A stretch of 64,000 nucleotides of DNA from Methyloceanibacter caenitepidi (GCF_000828475.1 NZ_AP014648.1:1612001-1676000), one strand, 5' to 3'; shown: positions 51,870 through 61,907, counted from the first letter of the stretch. Notes: a model not told the origin generated them from the letters alone. Made by a program: numbers and translations.

Positions 51870-52412
51870 CTACTTCTTGCGGAAATTATCGAGCTGCACG
51901 ACCTCGGCCGGAGGCCGGGACATCACCACCTCGACCGGCTCGGTTTCGGTAGCTTCTTCGGCCGGTGGCTCCGTACCCGGACGGTCGTCGGTCTGGTCGC
52001 TCACCACGTCGGGCAGGGCCGAGGCCATGTGCTGGCGCGCCGAGTCGTTGGCTGCGCCCGGCTTTCCGAACTGGAGACCGAATTGCGCCGACGGATCGTA
52101 GAAGGCTTTCACGGCGCTGAAGGGAATCACCAGCCGTTCGGGCACATTGGCGAAGGACAGCTTCACTTCGAAGCGCTCGTCCCACACGAACAGGTCCCAG
52201 AATTGGTACTGGAGGACGATTGTCATCTCCTCCGGGTACTGTTCCTTCAGGCGTTTGGAGATGGAAACGCCTTCGGCGCAAGTGTCGAAGGCGATGTAGA
52301 GATGGTGTTCGCCGGGGAGCCCATCGCGTTGGACTTGTGTCAGAACTTCGCGAACGACGCCCCGCAGAGCGTCCTGTGTCAGAAGATCGTATCGAATTCC
52401 ATCGTCTGCCAT
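51870..52412 (-). CDS. sspB: ClpXP adaptor SspB, alphaproteobacterial type
   Basis: 180 residues. It holds ssrA-tagged proteins and hands them to ClpXP. The folded domain starts MADDGIRYDLLTQDALRGVV and contains HHLYIAFDT, GVSISKRLKEQYPEEMTIVL and FEVKLSFANVPERLVIPFSAVKAF. A disordered acidic linker leads to the C-terminal ClpX-binding peptide (AEVVQLDNFRKK). The ATG at 52412 gives the usual MADD start; an ATG 18 nt upstream is possible. ssrA lies directly upstream on the same strand. Confidence 0.92.
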   Translation of the reverse strand: MADDGIRYDLLTQDALRGVVREVLTQVQRDGLPGEHHLYIAFDTCAEGVSISKRLKEQYPEEMTIVLQYQFWDLFVWDERFEVKLSFANVPERLVIPFSAVKAFYDPSAQFGLQFGKPGAANDSARQHMASALPDVVSDQTDDRPGTEPPAEEATETEPVEVVMSRPPAEVVQLDNFRKK

Positions 52413-52465
52413 GTAATGGCGCCGCTCCATTTTTGGCGACGTAGGCAGTCCACCCCGTCAGAAGT

Positions 52466-52493
52466 GGAGGGCTTCTGTTGCCCGGTGCCCTCC
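52466..52493 (-). terminator. hairpin between ssrA and sspB
   Basis: GGAGGGC and GCCCTCC (52466-52472 and 52487-52493) pair over 7 bp around a 14-nt loop. It lies past the 3' end of the tmRNA coding piece and about 54 nt before the sspB ATG. No T run follows on the minus strand, so it may mark an RNA processing boundary rather than a full terminator. Confidence 0.4.
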
Positions 52494-52552
52494 GAAACCG
52501 CGCCTAACCTCTGCGAGGAAGCTAGGGCTTCAATTTAGGCTATCGCGCCGCA

Positions 52553-52591
52553 TTACGCAGCGAGACGTGCCTCCGCATAGTTGTCATTGGC
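52553..52591 (-). other. tmRNA proteolysis tag reading frame
   Basis: Twelve codons plus TAA encode ANDNYAEARLAA. It starts at the resume codon GCC (52591-52589) and has no start codon of its own. The final LAA is the ClpX signal, and the AND-N-Y part fits the SspB-binding region. Tags of the form ANDN are typical of Rhizobiales. An apparent 62-residue ORF across here (52553-52741) is this RNA, not a protein gene. Confidence 0.93.
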
Positions 52592-52677
52592 AACTATAAG
52601 GTTCGGCCCGATAACGGCGGATACCATGCCGAGCGAAAGTACGACCTTTACACCCTCGTCGATCCTATTTCGGCCCC

Positions 52678-52766
52678 GCCACGTTTCAGTCGTTACCGAC
52701 TTTACGTCGCAAGTCCCATGCCACAGTTCCCTGGTCCGCACGTCATGTGCGCGAGAGACTGAAACC
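52678..52766 (-). other. tmRNA intervening segment removed on maturation
   Basis: This segment joins the acceptor CCA end to the 5' end of the coding piece. GTTTCAGTC (52683-52691) and GACTGAAAC (52757-52765) are perfect 9-bp inverted arms that bring the two mature ends together. RNase P and tRNA 3'-end nucleases are expected to cut here. Confidence 0.8.
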
Positions 52767-52965
52767 TGGTGGAGCCGCCGGGTACCGCCCCCGGGTCCGA
52801 ATGGTTTATTACGTCAACCGTTTATCGCCATAGTCGGCCGAAGCCGACACCACATATATAAGCCCCAAAGAGGTTAATTGGAAGATCGGGAGGTGGATAA
52901 CCCTCAATCTTCACCCCATGAATAGGCTTGTCGCACAGTGGGTTGGCAGAGCCGGATCGGATACG

Positions 52966-53226
52966 CTAGTCGCGTTCCATCTTTATGACGCGGCCCGTGG
53001 TGGCATCCACGTGCATCTCGATATCATCGCCGCGGGCATCCTCACCCTCGACTTTCCAGATATTCCTTCTGCGCTTGTATTCGATCTCTTCGAGGTCGAC
53101 GATACCGCGGTCGAAGGCCATCTGCCGGACCTTCTCGATGCTGATGCTCTGGGCATAAGCGGTGGCGGAGAGGACACCGAGGGTGGTGCAGGCCGCAAGG
53201 CCGAGGACAACTGTCAGACGACGCAT
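52966..53226 (-). CDS. small secreted PepSY-domain protein
   Basis: 86 residues. AAGGAG lies 6 nt before the ATG. A signal peptide (LTVVLGLAACTTLGVLSATAYA) is followed by a single PepSY domain (SIEKVRQMAFDRGIVDLEEIE, WKVEGEDARGDDIEMHVDATTG, VIKMERD). PepSY proteins are periplasmic and thought to modulate proteases or other envelope partners; the partner is unknown here. It diverges from thyA across only 48 nt. Bases 52851-52965 downstream hold the upstream part of ssrA and no other gene. Confidence 0.9.
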   Translation of the reverse strand: MRRLTVVLGLAACTTLGVLSATAYAQSISIEKVRQMAFDRGIVDLEEIEYKRRRNIWKVEGEDARGDDIEMHVDATTGRVIKMERD

Positions 53227-53274
53227 TGAATGCTCCTTCTACAAGGTCTATCGACAAAGTAGCGAGCCCGGCCT

Positions 53275-54117
53275 GTGAGTCTCGGCATTCCGGACTTCCG
53301 TCAATATAGGGACACTCAGACGTTGCGCCAATATCTCGACCTTCTGTCTCATGTCCGCCATACGGGCCTCCGCAAGGAGGACCGGACCGGCACCGGCACA
53401 CTGAGCCTGTTCGGGGCACAAATGCGCTTCGACTTGAGCGAGGGGTTCCCGCTCATGACCACCAAGAAGCTGCATGTGAAATCGATCATCCATGAGCTTT
53501 TGTGGTTCCTGCAGGGCTCGACGAATATTCACTATCTCAAGGAACATGGCGTCAGGATTTGGGACGAGTGGGCCGACGAGAACGGCGATCTCGGGCCGGT
53601 CTACGGCAAGCAGTGGCGCTCATGGCCGACCCCGTCGGGGGGCGAGGTCGATCAGATCGCGGCTCTGGTCGAGGGCATCAAGCAGAACCCCAATTCGCGG
53701 CGCCATATCGTCAGCGCCTGGAATGTCGGCGAGATTCCCAACATGGCGCTCCCGCCCTGCCACTGCCTGTTCCAGTTCTACGTGGGCGGCGGGCGGCTGT
53801 CGTGCCAGCTCTACCAGCGATCCGCCGACATCTTCCTCGGCGTTCCCTTCAACATCGCGTCCTACGCGCTTCTCACGCATATGGTCGCGCAGGTCACCGG
53901 GCTCGAGCCGGGCGACTTCGTGCACACGTTCGGGGATGTGCATCTTTATCTGAACCATCTGGAGCAGGCCGACGAACAGCTTTCGCGGGAGCCACGGCAG
54001 CGGCCGCGGCTCGATATCAATCCCGAAGTGACGTCGCTGTTCGACTTCGTCTACGACGACTTCAAGATTGTCGGCTACGACCCCCATCCGGCGATTCGCG
54101 CCGAGGTGGCGGTTTGA
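53275..54117 (+). CDS. thyA: thymidylate synthase ThyA
   Basis: Up to 280 residues; Escherichia coli ThyA has 264. It methylates dUMP to dTMP using methylene-tetrahydrofolate. Motifs are [25 protein letters not shown] ([15 protein letters not shown]), and [13 protein letters not shown] with the catalytic Cys. [21 protein letters not shown] and [15 protein letters not shown] follow. The GTG at 53275 adds an N-terminal stretch; a TTG near the LRQYLDLL start is an alternative. The stop overlaps folA (TTGA). Confidence 0.95.
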   Translation: MSLGIPDFRQYRDTQTLRQYLDLLSHVRHTGLRKEDRTGTGTLSLFGAQMRFDLSEGFPLMTTKKLHVKSIIHELLWFLQGSTNIHYLKEHGVRIWDEWADENGDLGPVYGKQWRSWPTPSGGEVDQIAALVEGIKQNPNSRRHIVSAWNVGEIPNMALPPCHCLFQFYVGGGRLSCQLYQRSADIFLGVPFNIASYALLTHMVAQVTGLEPGDFVHTFGDVHLYLNHLEQADEQLSREPRQRPRLDINPEVTSLFDFVYDDFKIVGYDPHPAIRAEVAV

Positions 54118-54644
54118 CCCAAGAGCCAGCGGAGGGTTCCCCGGCCATCGCCTTGGTCGTCGCCATGGGCGAGAATCGGGCGATCGGCCTGAATGGCGGG
54201 CTGCCCTGGCACTTGCGGTCCGACATGAAATTCTTTCGCAGCGTGACCATGGGCAAACCGGTCGTCATGGGGCGCTTGACCTTCGAATCGCTGCCGCGGG
54301 TCCTCGATGGCCGTCTCAACATCGTCATGACCCGGAACGGCTCTGTCACGGCGCCCGGCGTCGTCGTGGTGCGGGACCTTGCAGCGGCGCTGGACGAGGC
54401 GCGCCGTTGGGCCGCGAAAGAGGGCGCCGACGAAATTGCCGTGATCGGCGGGGAGGCGGTCTTCGCCGAGGTCCTGCCGCAGGCCGACCGGATCTATCTC
54501 ACCGAGGTCCACGCCGCCCCGGAGGCTGACACCTGGTTCCCGGAACTCGACCCGGACGCGTGGCGGGAAGTTTCGCGGGAAGCTTTCGAGGCCGGCCCGA
54601 AGGACGACTACGATTTCAGCATCGTGGTCCTGGAGCGGGTTTGA
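54114..54644 (+). CDS. folA: dihydrofolate reductase FolA
   Basis: 176 residues. It reduces dihydrofolate, the by-product of ThyA, back to tetrahydrofolate. Seen are [22 protein letters not shown], the substrate-binding Asp in [21 protein letters not shown], and [24 protein letters not shown] chose the TTG at 54114, which overlaps the thyA stop by 4 nt and has GAGG upstream. Longer openings lie in thyA in another frame. The pairing of thyA and folA makes biochemical sense. Confidence 0.95.
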   Translation: MTQEPAEGSPAIALVVAMGENRAIGLNGGLPWHLRSDMKFFRSVTMGKPVVMGRLTFESLPRVLDGRLNIVMTRNGSVTAPGVVVVRDLAAALDEARRWAAKEGADEIAVIGGEAVFAEVLPQADRIYLTEVHAAPEADTWFPELDPDAWREVSREAFEAGPKDDYDFSIVVLERV

Positions 54645-54811
54645 CCGAATAGGGCCGCCTTCGATTGCGTGCCCTTTGGTCCTGGCTTATAACCTCACGG
54701 ATTCTTGTCGCGTTTCCGCCATTTGGTGCGCCTAGTTTCCCTGCAGTAGGCGCGGCTAAATCACGGCGGCTTTGCGCGAAAGCCCCCTCAGCAATCAGGA
54801 CGAGATACAAT

Positions 54812-55948
54812 ATGCCTTGGAGCAATCAGAGCGGCGGTGGCGGCAATAACGGGCCCTGGGGCCCGCGGCCGGGCGGTCCCGGCGGTGGCAGCCAGCAACC
54901 TGATCTGGAAGACATTCTGCGCAAAAGCCAAGACAAGCTGCGCCAGGCCATGCCCGGCGGCGGCGGTGGCTGGCTGCTGCCAGGCGTCCTGGCCGTGCTC
55001 GTCGCCGTTGTGATCGGGTTTTTCGGTTTCTTCGTCCGGGTGAACACGGACGAGGTCGGCATCGTTCTCCGCTTCGGCGAGTATGTACGCCAGCTTCCGC
55101 CCGGCCTGCATGTCCGCCTGCCGTATCCCATCGAGGAGGTTCTGCTTCCGAAGGTGACGCGCGCCAACCGTATTGAGATCGGTATGCGCTCCGCTCAAGG
55201 CGGCGGGCTTTCGGTACGGGATGTGCCCGAGGAGAGCCTGATGCTCACGGGCGACGAGAACATCGTCGATATCGATTTCGTCGTCGTCTGGAAGATCAGC
55301 GACGCACCCGACTATCTCTTCAACATCCAGAATCCCGAAGGCACCGTGAAAGACGTCTCGGAGAGCGCCATGCGTGAGATCGTCGGCCAGAGCGACATCG
55401 AGCCGATTCTGACGTCGTCTCGCGCCGAGACCGAAGGCAAGGTGCAAGAGCTCATTCAGCGTACGCTCGACGGCTACAAGGCCGGCATCGAGATCACGCA
55501 GGTTCAGCTTCAGAAGGTCGATCCGCCAGCGCAAGTCATCGATGCGTTCCGCGACGTGCAGGCGGCCCGTGCCGACGAGGAGCGTTTGCAGAACGAGGCG
55601 CAAGCCTATGCGAACCGGGTCGTCCCGGAAGCCCGCGGTGAGGCCGAACGGATCCTCCAAAACGCCCAAGGCTATCGCGATCAGGTCATCGCCGAAGCAA
55701 AGGGTGAGGCAGAGCGCTTCGAGAAGGTACTGCAGGAATACGAGAAGGCGCCCGACGTGACGCGGCAGCGCATCTTCATCGACACGATGAAGGAGGTCTT
55801 CTCCAACACCGACAAGATCATCATCGACAAGGATGGCGGCGGTGGCGTGGTGCCTTATTTGCCGCTCACGGAGTTGCAGAAGAGGCCGCCGCAATCGCCG
55901 GCGTCGTCCACGCCGGCTCCCTCGCTCCAGACGGGAGGGCAGCAGTAA
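54812..55948 (+). CDS. hflK: HflK, subunit of the FtsH protease modulator
   Basis: 378 residues. A glycine- and proline-rich cytoplasmic start (MPWSNQSGGGGNNGPWGP) precedes one membrane helix (LLPGVLAVLVAVVIGFFGFF) and the SPFH/Band 7 domain (VRVNTDEVGIVLRFGEYVRQ, ANRIEIGMRS, SAMREIVGQSDIEPILTSSR). An alanine/glutamate-rich coiled coil follows. HflK and HflC form a large cage around FtsH. The ATG at 54812 is preferred; a longer opening at 54665 is unlike the family. The last base overlaps the hflC start. Confidence 0.95.
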   Translation: MPWSNQSGGGGNNGPWGPRPGGPGGGSQQPDLEDILRKSQDKLRQAMPGGGGGWLLPGVLAVLVAVVIGFFGFFVRVNTDEVGIVLRFGEYVRQLPPGLHVRLPYPIEEVLLPKVTRANRIEIGMRSAQGGGLSVRDVPEESLMLTGDENIVDIDFVVVWKISDAPDYLFNIQNPEGTVKDVSESAMREIVGQSDIEPILTSSRAETEGKVQELIQRTLDGYKAGIEITQVQLQKVDPPAQVIDAFRDVQAARADEERLQNEAQAYANRVVPEARGEAERILQNAQGYRDQVIAEAKGEAERFEKVLQEYEKAPDVTRQRIFIDTMKEVFSNTDKIIIDKDGGGGVVPYLPLTELQKRPPQSPASSTPAPSLQTGGQQ

Positions 55949-56889
55949 TGAAAAAGGCAACTCTGACGCTCATTCTGCTGCTGTTCGGCATCTTGGCCAT
56001 CGGCGCCTATCTGACGCTGTTCACCGTTTACCAGACGCAGCAGGCGCTGGTTCTCGAGTTCGGTAAGGCGAAGCGGGTCATCGATGACCCGGGTCTGAAC
56101 TACAAGATCCCGTTCATTCAGAACGTGGTCTTCTTCGACAAGCGGCTGCTCGATTTGGATTCGGCACCGCAGGAAGTCATTGCCGCCGATCAGAAGCGCC
56201 TCGTCGTCGACGCGTTCGCGCGTTGGCGCATCACCAATCCGCTGCTGTTCTACCAATCGGTGGACAACGAGTTCAACGCACGGACGCGGCTCAGCGACTT
56301 CCTCGAAGCCGCCCTCCGCCGTGTCCTCGGTTCGGCGAGCTTCGAAGCCGTCGTGCGAGACGACCGCAACGAGCTGATGCGGAGGATCACCAACGAGATG
56401 AACGAGAACGCCCAGAAGTTCGGCATGACGGTTGTCGATGTCCGGATCAAGCGGGCGGATCTTCCGGAGGCCAACAGCCTCGCCATCTTCCGCCGGATGC
56501 AGACGGAACGTCAGCGCGAGGCCGCGGAGATCCGAGCCGAGGGTGAGGAAGCGTCCCGCCGCATTCGCGCCGACGCCGACCGTCAGGTGACGGTGGTGAA
56601 GGCCGAAGCGACCGGCGAATCCGAGCGGATTCGCGGTGCGGGCGACGCGGAGAAGAACCGCGTCTTCGCCGAGGCGTTCGGCAAGGACCCCGACTTCTTC
56701 GCCTTCTACCGCTCCATGCAGGCCTACGAGAGCGCCTTGCAGTCTGGCGATACGCGGATGCTTCTGAGCCCCGATTCGCAGTTCTTCCAGTACTTCAACG
56801 ACGCTACGGGTGCCGCGCGCGGCGCTTCGTCCAGCATGCCGAAAGGGGACAAGAGCGCCGTCAGCCGGCCCTTGAATTCGACGCCCTAG
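55948..56889 (+). CDS. hflC: HflC, subunit of the FtsH protease modulator
   Basis: 313 residues. A membrane helix (LTLILLLFGILAIGAYLTLF) is followed by a Band 7 domain (VYQTQQALVLEFGKAKRVID, DAFARWRITNPLLFYQSVDNE, LRRVLGSASFEAVVRDDRNELM) and a charged coiled coil. GMTVVDVRIKRADLPEANS is typical. It partners HflK. The ATG overlaps the hflK stop by one base (TAATG) after GGGAGGG, so the two are translationally coupled. Confidence 0.95.
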   Translation: MKKATLTLILLLFGILAIGAYLTLFTVYQTQQALVLEFGKAKRVIDDPGLNYKIPFIQNVVFFDKRLLDLDSAPQEVIAADQKRLVVDAFARWRITNPLLFYQSVDNEFNARTRLSDFLEAALRRVLGSASFEAVVRDDRNELMRRITNEMNENAQKFGMTVVDVRIKRADLPEANSLAIFRRMQTERQREAAEIRAEGEEASRRIRADADRQVTVVKAEATGESERIRGAGDAEKNRVFAEAFGKDPDFFAFYRSMQAYESALQSGDTRMLLSPDSQFFQYFNDATGAARGASSSMPKGDKSAVSRPLNSTP

Positions 56890-56904
56890 GCGGGATGTAA
56901 GGGC

Positions 56905-57090
56905 ATGAATGACCTGGGAGTGGCCATCGGTCTCGTCCTGGTGATCGAGGGCCTCATCTGGGCCCTCGCACCCCGGTTCGGGCGCCGGCTCCTGGAAGCC
57001 GCCTCGGACACACCTGAGCAGTCCTTGCGGCTGGCGGGCACGTTCGCAGTGGCGGTGGGTGTCCTCCTCGTTTGGCTGATCAGGGGCTGA
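56905..57090 (+). CDS. DUF2065 small membrane protein
   Basis: 61 residues with two transmembrane helices (GVAIGLVLVIEGLIWALAP and LAGTFAVAVGVLLVWLI) and a short cytoplasmic loop (RFGRRLLEAASDTPEQSLR). This is the DUF2065 family, almost always placed after hflC in proteobacteria. A role with HflKC/FtsH is suggested by position only. It starts 15 nt after the hflC stop. Confidence 0.92.
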   Translation: MNDLGVAIGLVLVIEGLIWALAPRFGRRLLEAASDTPEQSLRLAGTFAVAVGVLLVWLIRG

Positions 57091-57247
57091 TCGTGGGCGG
57101 GGGCGCCGATACCATTGGCCTGCTCCCTCGTGCCTCTCGGAGCGAAACCGTGCTTCCGCAGCGCCTACGACTCTCGCTAAAATGCGCGAAACGCCCCGAG
57201 GACTCGGCGCGCTTGAGCTTGGTAAGATGACAGGAGTGCGCGAGAAG

Positions 57248-58735
57248 ATGTCCGGACGAAACGGCCAGAACTGGGCTCGTCGTTGTCGGGACATTTGTGC
57301 CGCGATTGTCTTCAGTGCCATTGGCCTAAGCATCACCCTCGGGTTTGCCGCGCTCTTGGCGCCGTCGCCCGGTTTTGCAAAGGGTCCCGTATCCGTCGCC
57401 GACATCGCCGAGGGTCTCCAGGACGCCGTCGTCAACATCTCGACGACTCAGACCCTCAAGGAGCGGAACGGGGGCTCGCCCAATCGGAAGGGACCGAAGA
57501 CCAGCCCCTTCGACGAATTGTTCGATGACTTCTTCGACGAAGAGGGCCCCGACGGTTCGCCGAGAAAGGTCAGTTCGCTCGGATCGGGTTTCGTGATCGA
57601 TCCGGCGGGGCTGATCGTCACCAACAACCACGTGATCGAAGGCGCCGACGAAATCATCGTGAATTTCACCGACGGCTCCAAGCTGAAGGTCATCAAGATC
57701 CTCGGTCATGACCCGGAGACCGATCTCGCCCTCCTGCAGGTTAAACCGCGCAAGCCGCTCAAGGCGGTCACGTTCGGGGATTCCTCCATCCTGCGCGTGG
57801 GTGATTGGGTGATGGCGATCGGCAATCCCTTCGGGCTCGGCGGCAGCCTGACCGTTGGCGTCGTCTCCGCCGTCAAACGAGATATCAACGCGGGACCCTA
57901 CGACGATTTCATTCAGACCGACGCGGCGATCAATCGCGGCAATTCAGGTGGTCCCTTGTTCAACATGGACGGCCAGGTCGTGGGCGTGAATACCGCAATC
58001 ATCTCGCCGACGGGCGGATCGATCGGTATTGGCTTCGCGGTACCGTCCAACACGGCCGTCCGCGTCCTGAACCAGTTGAAGGAGTTCGGCGAGACGCGCC
58101 GCGGCTGGCTGGGCGTGCACGTTCAAAACATCACCGAAGAGATGGCATCGACGCTGGGCCTGGAAGAGCCGAGGGGGGCTTTGGTGGCCTCTGTCTCTCC
58201 CGAAGGACCTGCAGGGAACGCCGGAATCAAGCCGCGCGACGTTATTCTCGACTTCGGCGGACAATCCATCCGTAACATGCGCGACCTGCCGCGCGCGGTT
58301 GCAAGGGGCACGGTCGGAGCGGACGTACCCCTCAAGGTTCTTCGCGATGGGGAGATCTTGAGCCTCACAGTGACGCTCGGCCAGTTGCCAGTATCGGAGG
58401 ACGACGAGGACATCGAGCCTGAAGACTCCGATGGTGCCAGAGAACTCCTTGGACTTACGATCGAGCCGTTGACGGCGGATCTGCGGGCCAAGTTCGCTAT
58501 CAGCGGGACCGTTGAGGGGGTCGTGGTGACGGCGGTTGCTCCGGACAGTCCGGCGGCGAAGAAGCGCATAGAAGTCGGCGACGTCATCGTCGAGGTAACG
58601 CAGGAAGCCGTCCATCGGCCGGAGGAGGTTGTTGCCCGGCTGCGTGCCGTCGAGAAATCGGGGCGGCGCAAGATCCTGTTTCTTCTCGCGAACACGGACG
58701 GCGATTTGCGTCTCGTCAACGTCCCGATAAGCTGA
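57248..58735 (+). CDS. DegP/Do-type periplasmic serine protease
   Basis: About 495 residues. A signal peptide (ICAAIVFSAIGLSITLGFAA, cleavage near GFA) leads to a trypsin-like domain. The catalytic triad is His128 (TNNHVIEG), Asp159 (or nearby Asp155, DPETDLALLQ) and Ser233 (GNSGGPLF). Two PDZ domains follow (about 310-390 and 420-495). DegP-type proteases digest or hold misfolded envelope proteins. The start is open: ATG 57182, 57227 or 57248; the last has AGGAG upstream and gives the most natural signal peptide. Its place after hflKC and DUF2065 is conserved in Rhizobiales. Confidence 0.93.
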   Translation: MSGRNGQNWARRCRDICAAIVFSAIGLSITLGFAALLAPSPGFAKGPVSVADIAEGLQDAVVNISTTQTLKERNGGSPNRKGPKTSPFDELFDDFFDEEGPDGSPRKVSSLGSGFVIDPAGLIVTNNHVIEGADEIIVNFTDGSKLKVIKILGHDPETDLALLQVKPRKPLKAVTFGDSSILRVGDWVMAIGNPFGLGGSLTVGVVSAVKRDINAGPYDDFIQTDAAINRGNSGGPLFNMDGQVVGVNTAIISPTGGSIGIGFAVPSNTAVRVLNQLKEFGETRRGWLGVHVQNITEEMASTLGLEEPRGALVASVSPEGPAGNAGIKPRDVILDFGGQSIRNMRDLPRAVARGTVGADVPLKVLRDGEILSLTVTLGQLPVSEDDEDIEPEDSDGARELLGLTIEPLTADLRAKFAISGTVEGVVVTAVAPDSPAAKKRIEVGDVIVEVTQEAVHRPEEVVARLRAVEKSGRRKILFLLANTDGDLRLVNVPIS

Positions 58736-58778
58736 CCCGGCTCGCCGCCGTCGTTGCGAGCCCCAATAGTGGCCCATT

Positions 58779-59699
58779 GTGTTTGATGCCGTTCTCATTG
58801 CCGGACCTACCGCCAGCGGCAAGTCGGCGGCGGCCCTGGCGCTGGCCGATCGCTTGGGCGGCGCGATCGTCAACGCCGATTCCATGCAGGTCTACCGCGA
58901 GCTCGAGATATTGACCGCGCGACCCAGTGCGGCGGAGACGGCGCGTGTCCCTCACCATCTCTACGGCACCGTGCCCGGACGCGAGGCCTATTCCGTCGGG
59001 CGCTGGGCTGGCGAAGCGGCTACCGCAATCGAACAAGCGCGCGCCGCCGGACACGTGCCGATCTTGGTCGGCGGGACTGGGCTCTACTTCATGGCGCTGC
59101 TGCGAGGGCTGTCGCCGGTTCCCGACATTCCGGGCGACCTCCGGCAGCGCTGGCGCACCTTCGCGGCCACAGCGCCCGCCAGCGAACTTCACGCCGCTTT
59201 GGCGGATCGGGACCCACTCATGGCCGCACGTCTCGATCCCTCGGACACGCAGCGTCTCGTGCGCGCCCTCGAGGTCGTCGAAGCAACGGGCGTGTCGCTT
59301 GCCGAGTGGCAGGAAACGGAGGGTGAACCGGTTCTTCGTGACGAGGGTCTGCTGAAGCTCGTGGTCGCGCCGGAGCGGGATGTGATCTATGCCGCCATCG
59401 ACGCCCGCTTCGACTCCATGCTCGAGCGTGGCGCGCTCGCGGAGGTCGAGGCGCTGACCAATCTCGACCTCGATCCGGGACTTCCTATCATGCGGGCTTG
59501 CGGCGTTCCCGAGCTCACATGCCATTTGGCCGGAGCTATGACCTTGGATGAGGCGGCGGAGAAGGCAAAGACGTCGAGCCGGCGCTACGCCAAGCGCCAG
59601 ATGACTTGGGCGCGGCGGTTCATGGCCGATTGGACCTGGGTCCCGAACAGCGAAGCCGCCCTCGAACCAGGCCTCATGCAAGGGACAACGGAAAGCTAG
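58779..59699 (+). CDS. miaA: tRNA dimethylallyltransferase MiaA
   Basis: 306 residues, GTG start; a stop codon just upstream rules out longer forms. It adds a dimethylallyl group to A37 of tRNAs reading codons that begin with U. The P-loop is GPTASGKS at 9-16. [19 protein letters not shown] holds the catalytic Asp and Thr region, [18 protein letters not shown] follows, and [13 protein letters not shown] is the tRNA-binding motif. The stop codon overlaps that of the convergent kup gene. Confidence 0.95.
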   Translation: MFDAVLIAGPTASGKSAAALALADRLGGAIVNADSMQVYRELEILTARPSAAETARVPHHLYGTVPGREAYSVGRWAGEAATAIEQARAAGHVPILVGGTGLYFMALLRGLSPVPDIPGDLRQRWRTFAATAPASELHAALADRDPLMAARLDPSDTQRLVRALEVVEATGVSLAEWQETEGEPVLRDEGLLKLVVAPERDVIYAAIDARFDSMLERGALAEVEALTNLDLDPGLPIMRACGVPELTCHLAGAMTLDEAAEKAKTSSRRYAKRQMTWARRFMADWTWVPNSEAALEPGLMQGTTES

Positions 59700-61633
59700 A
59701 CGGTCACCTGGGTGCCAATGGCGACGACCCGGTCGGTCGGCAATTGGAAATAGGCCGACGCATCGTCCGCGTTGTGCGCGAGATAGACAAAGAGCCGATC
59801 CTGCCATTGCGGCATGCCGGATCGCGGGTCCGGCCGTACGGTGCGTTGAGACAGGAAGAACGACGTCGACATGATGTCGAACTGCCAGCCTTTCCGGCGG
59901 GCGATCGCGAGAGCCTTCGGAACGTTCGGACGTTCCACGAAACCGAAATGCAATGTCATCCGCATGAACTTGTCGCTCACCGGTTCCAGCTGAACGCGGT
60001 CCTGCGGCGCGACGCGCGGGATGTCCTCGTTCTTGATGGTGAGGATGACGTTGTGCTCGTGCAGCACCTTGTTGTGCTTGAGGTTATGCAGGAGCGCAGT
60101 CGGCGCGAACTCCGGATCGGCACTCAGGAACATGGCGGTTCCTGGCACAAGATGCGGCGGTTTGCTTTCGAGGCTCTTGATCAAGGGCTCGAAGGGAACC
60201 TCGATGCGGCGGGTCTTCTGAGCCAGCAGCTTGGTGCCGCGCATCCAGGTGAGCATGACCAGGATCAGCATCATGCCGACGAGCACCGGCAGCCAAGCCC
60301 CCTCGACGAGCTTCAGCATGCTGGCCATTACGAACGCAGTATCGACGAACGTCAGGGGCGCCATCAGGGCAATCGCCCAATACAGCTTCCAGCGCCACAG
60401 CTGCCAAATGACGATGAAGCCGAGGATGCCAGCGACCCATTCGGTCGTCGCCACGGCAAGGACGTAGGCGGACGCAAGCTCACTCGACGAGCGGAACATG
60501 AACACGAGCAGCAGGACGCCGGTGAGCAGCAGCCAGTTCACGCGCGGCATGTAGATCTGGCCAGCCTGCGATTCCGACGTGTGCCGCACTTCCATGCGGG
60601 GTAGCAGGCCAAGCTGCATGGCTTGCCGTGTGATTGAGTAGGCGCCCGTGATCACGGCCTGGCTGGCGATGGCGGTCGCCATCGTCGCCAGGGCGACCAT
60701 GGGATAGAGCGCCCAGTCCGGAAATAGCAGGAAGAACGGGTTCGAAAGAGCGTCCGGATGCGCAAGCACCAGCGCACCTTGACCGAAATAGTTCAGGAGC
60801 AGGGCCGGCAGCACCAGAATAAACCAAGCCGTCTGGATCGGCCGCCGGCCGAAATGTCCAAGATCGTTGTAGAGCGCCTCGGATCCGGTCACGACCAGAA
60901 ACACCGCGCCAAGGGTGATGAGGCCGATCATGCCGTGGGTGAAAAGAAACTTGAGGCCGTAATAGGGGTTCAGCGCCAAAAAGATGCGTGGGTACTCGGC
61001 GATCTCGACGGCGCCTGCGATTGCGATCACCAGAAACCACACGGTGGTGATGGGCGCGAACAGAGCCGAGACACGCGCCGTCCCGTGGCTCTGCACCGAG
61101 AACAGCGCGATCAGAATAATCACGGTGATCGGGAGCACGTAGGGCTCGAACGCGTCCGTCGCGACGTTGAGGCCTTCGACGGCCGACAGTACCGACAGGG
61201 CCGGCGTGATCAGCGTGGAGCCGTAGAACATCGCCGCGCCGATAATGCCGAGGCCCAGCACGAGCGGCGTGCGTTTGCCGAGCGCGGTGAACGCGAGTGC
61301 GGTCAAGGCCAAGGTGCCGCCTTCGCCATTATTGTCTGCGCGGAGGAGCAGCACCACGTATTTCAGCGTGACGACGATAATCAGCGACCAAAAGATCAGC
61401 GACAGCACGCCGAACACGGCGGCCTCCGTGACGGCCCCGTAGGATCCGCCGGCCGCGAGGACAGCCTCGCGCAAGGCGTAAAGGGGGCTCGTGCCGATGT
61501 CGCCATAGACGACGCCGATCGACCCAAACGTCAGCGCCCAGAATGCGCGGCTCGTTATGGGCGCGTTCGTCGCCTCATGGCCGTGGCCATTGCCGTTGGC
61601 AACGGCCGGTTCTGACGATGCGGACTGCTGCAT
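59696..61633 (-). CDS. kup: Kup-family potassium transporter
   Basis: 645 residues. About twelve transmembrane helices fill residues 28-480, followed by a cytoplasmic C-terminal domain ([22 protein letters not shown] broken at its length, [20 protein letters not shown]). The signature [20 protein letters not shown] at the first helix is diagnostic of Kup/KUP proteins, which take up potassium with protons. The ATG at 61633 is clear. It reads away from ilvB; the 400-nt gap holds both promoters. Confidence 0.95.
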   Translation of the reverse strand: MQQSASSEPAVANGNGHGHEATNAPITSRAFWALTFGSIGVVYGDIGTSPLYALREAVLAAGGSYGAVTEAAVFGVLSLIFWSLIIVVTLKYVVLLLRADNNGEGGTLALTALAFTALGKRTPLVLGLGIIGAAMFYGSTLITPALSVLSAVEGLNVATDAFEPYVLPITVIILIALFSVQSHGTARVSALFAPITTVWFLVIAIAGAVEIAEYPRIFLALNPYYGLKFLFTHGMIGLITLGAVFLVVTGSEALYNDLGHFGRRPIQTAWFILVLPALLLNYFGQGALVLAHPDALSNPFFLLFPDWALYPMVALATMATAIASQAVITGAYSITRQAMQLGLLPRMEVRHTSESQAGQIYMPRVNWLLLTGVLLLVFMFRSSSELASAYVLAVATTEWVAGILGFIVIWQLWRWKLYWAIALMAPLTFVDTAFVMASMLKLVEGAWLPVLVGMMLILVMLTWMRGTKLLAQKTRRIEVPFEPLIKSLESKPPHLVPGTAMFLSADPEFAPTALLHNLKHNKVLHEHNVILTIKNEDIPRVAPQDRVQLEPVSDKFMRMTLHFGFVERPNVPKALAIARRKGWQFDIMSTSFFLSQRTVRPDPRSGMPQWQDRLFVYLAHNADDASAYFQLPTDRVVAIGTQVTV

Positions 61634-61907
61634 TCAGGATGTGATGAACTGGAAAAGCGTTTTCAGTTACGGGCCCACCAGAGCGTCTCAGCGCCGGCGT
61701 GGCTTTGTCCCTCTTATCGAGGTTGCCCCACTAATCGTATGAGCCTTAGGCGTATCGCCGCTCCTTGTCTAGAACGCTTGTGGGAAAAGATAGGGCCTCC
61801 TGTCGTCATATTTCCCGAACACGTAATATATTTACAATATAGACCCATTATTAGTAATTAATGCAAAGATTGGCGCGAAAAAACTTGCCATACATTCGCA
61901 TTTCTCG

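Larger units (their letters stand above)
52497..52850 (-). ncRNA. ssrA: two-piece (circularly permuted) tmRNA
   Basis: tmRNA rescues stalled ribosomes and adds a degradation tag. Read leftward, the acceptor piece comes first and ends in CCACCA at 52767. An 89-nt intervening segment follows, and the coding piece begins GGGGCCG at 52677. GGGGCCG (52677-52671) pairs with CGGCUCC (52777-52771) as a 7-bp acceptor stem with one G-U. A T-arm CCGGG/CCCGG with loop GGCGGTA precedes the CCA. The coding piece has GAAATAGGATCGACG and the tag reading frame. The outer ends are estimated: near 52850 (a UUCG hairpin lies at 52832-52847) and near 52497. The permuted order is the known alphaproteobacterial form. 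Confidence 0.94.

Noticed and set aside
52553..52741. 62-codon minus-strand protein ending ANDNYAEARLAA
   Set aside because: The ending is the tmRNA tag, and the surrounding sequence folds as permuted tmRNA; it is not an independent protein.
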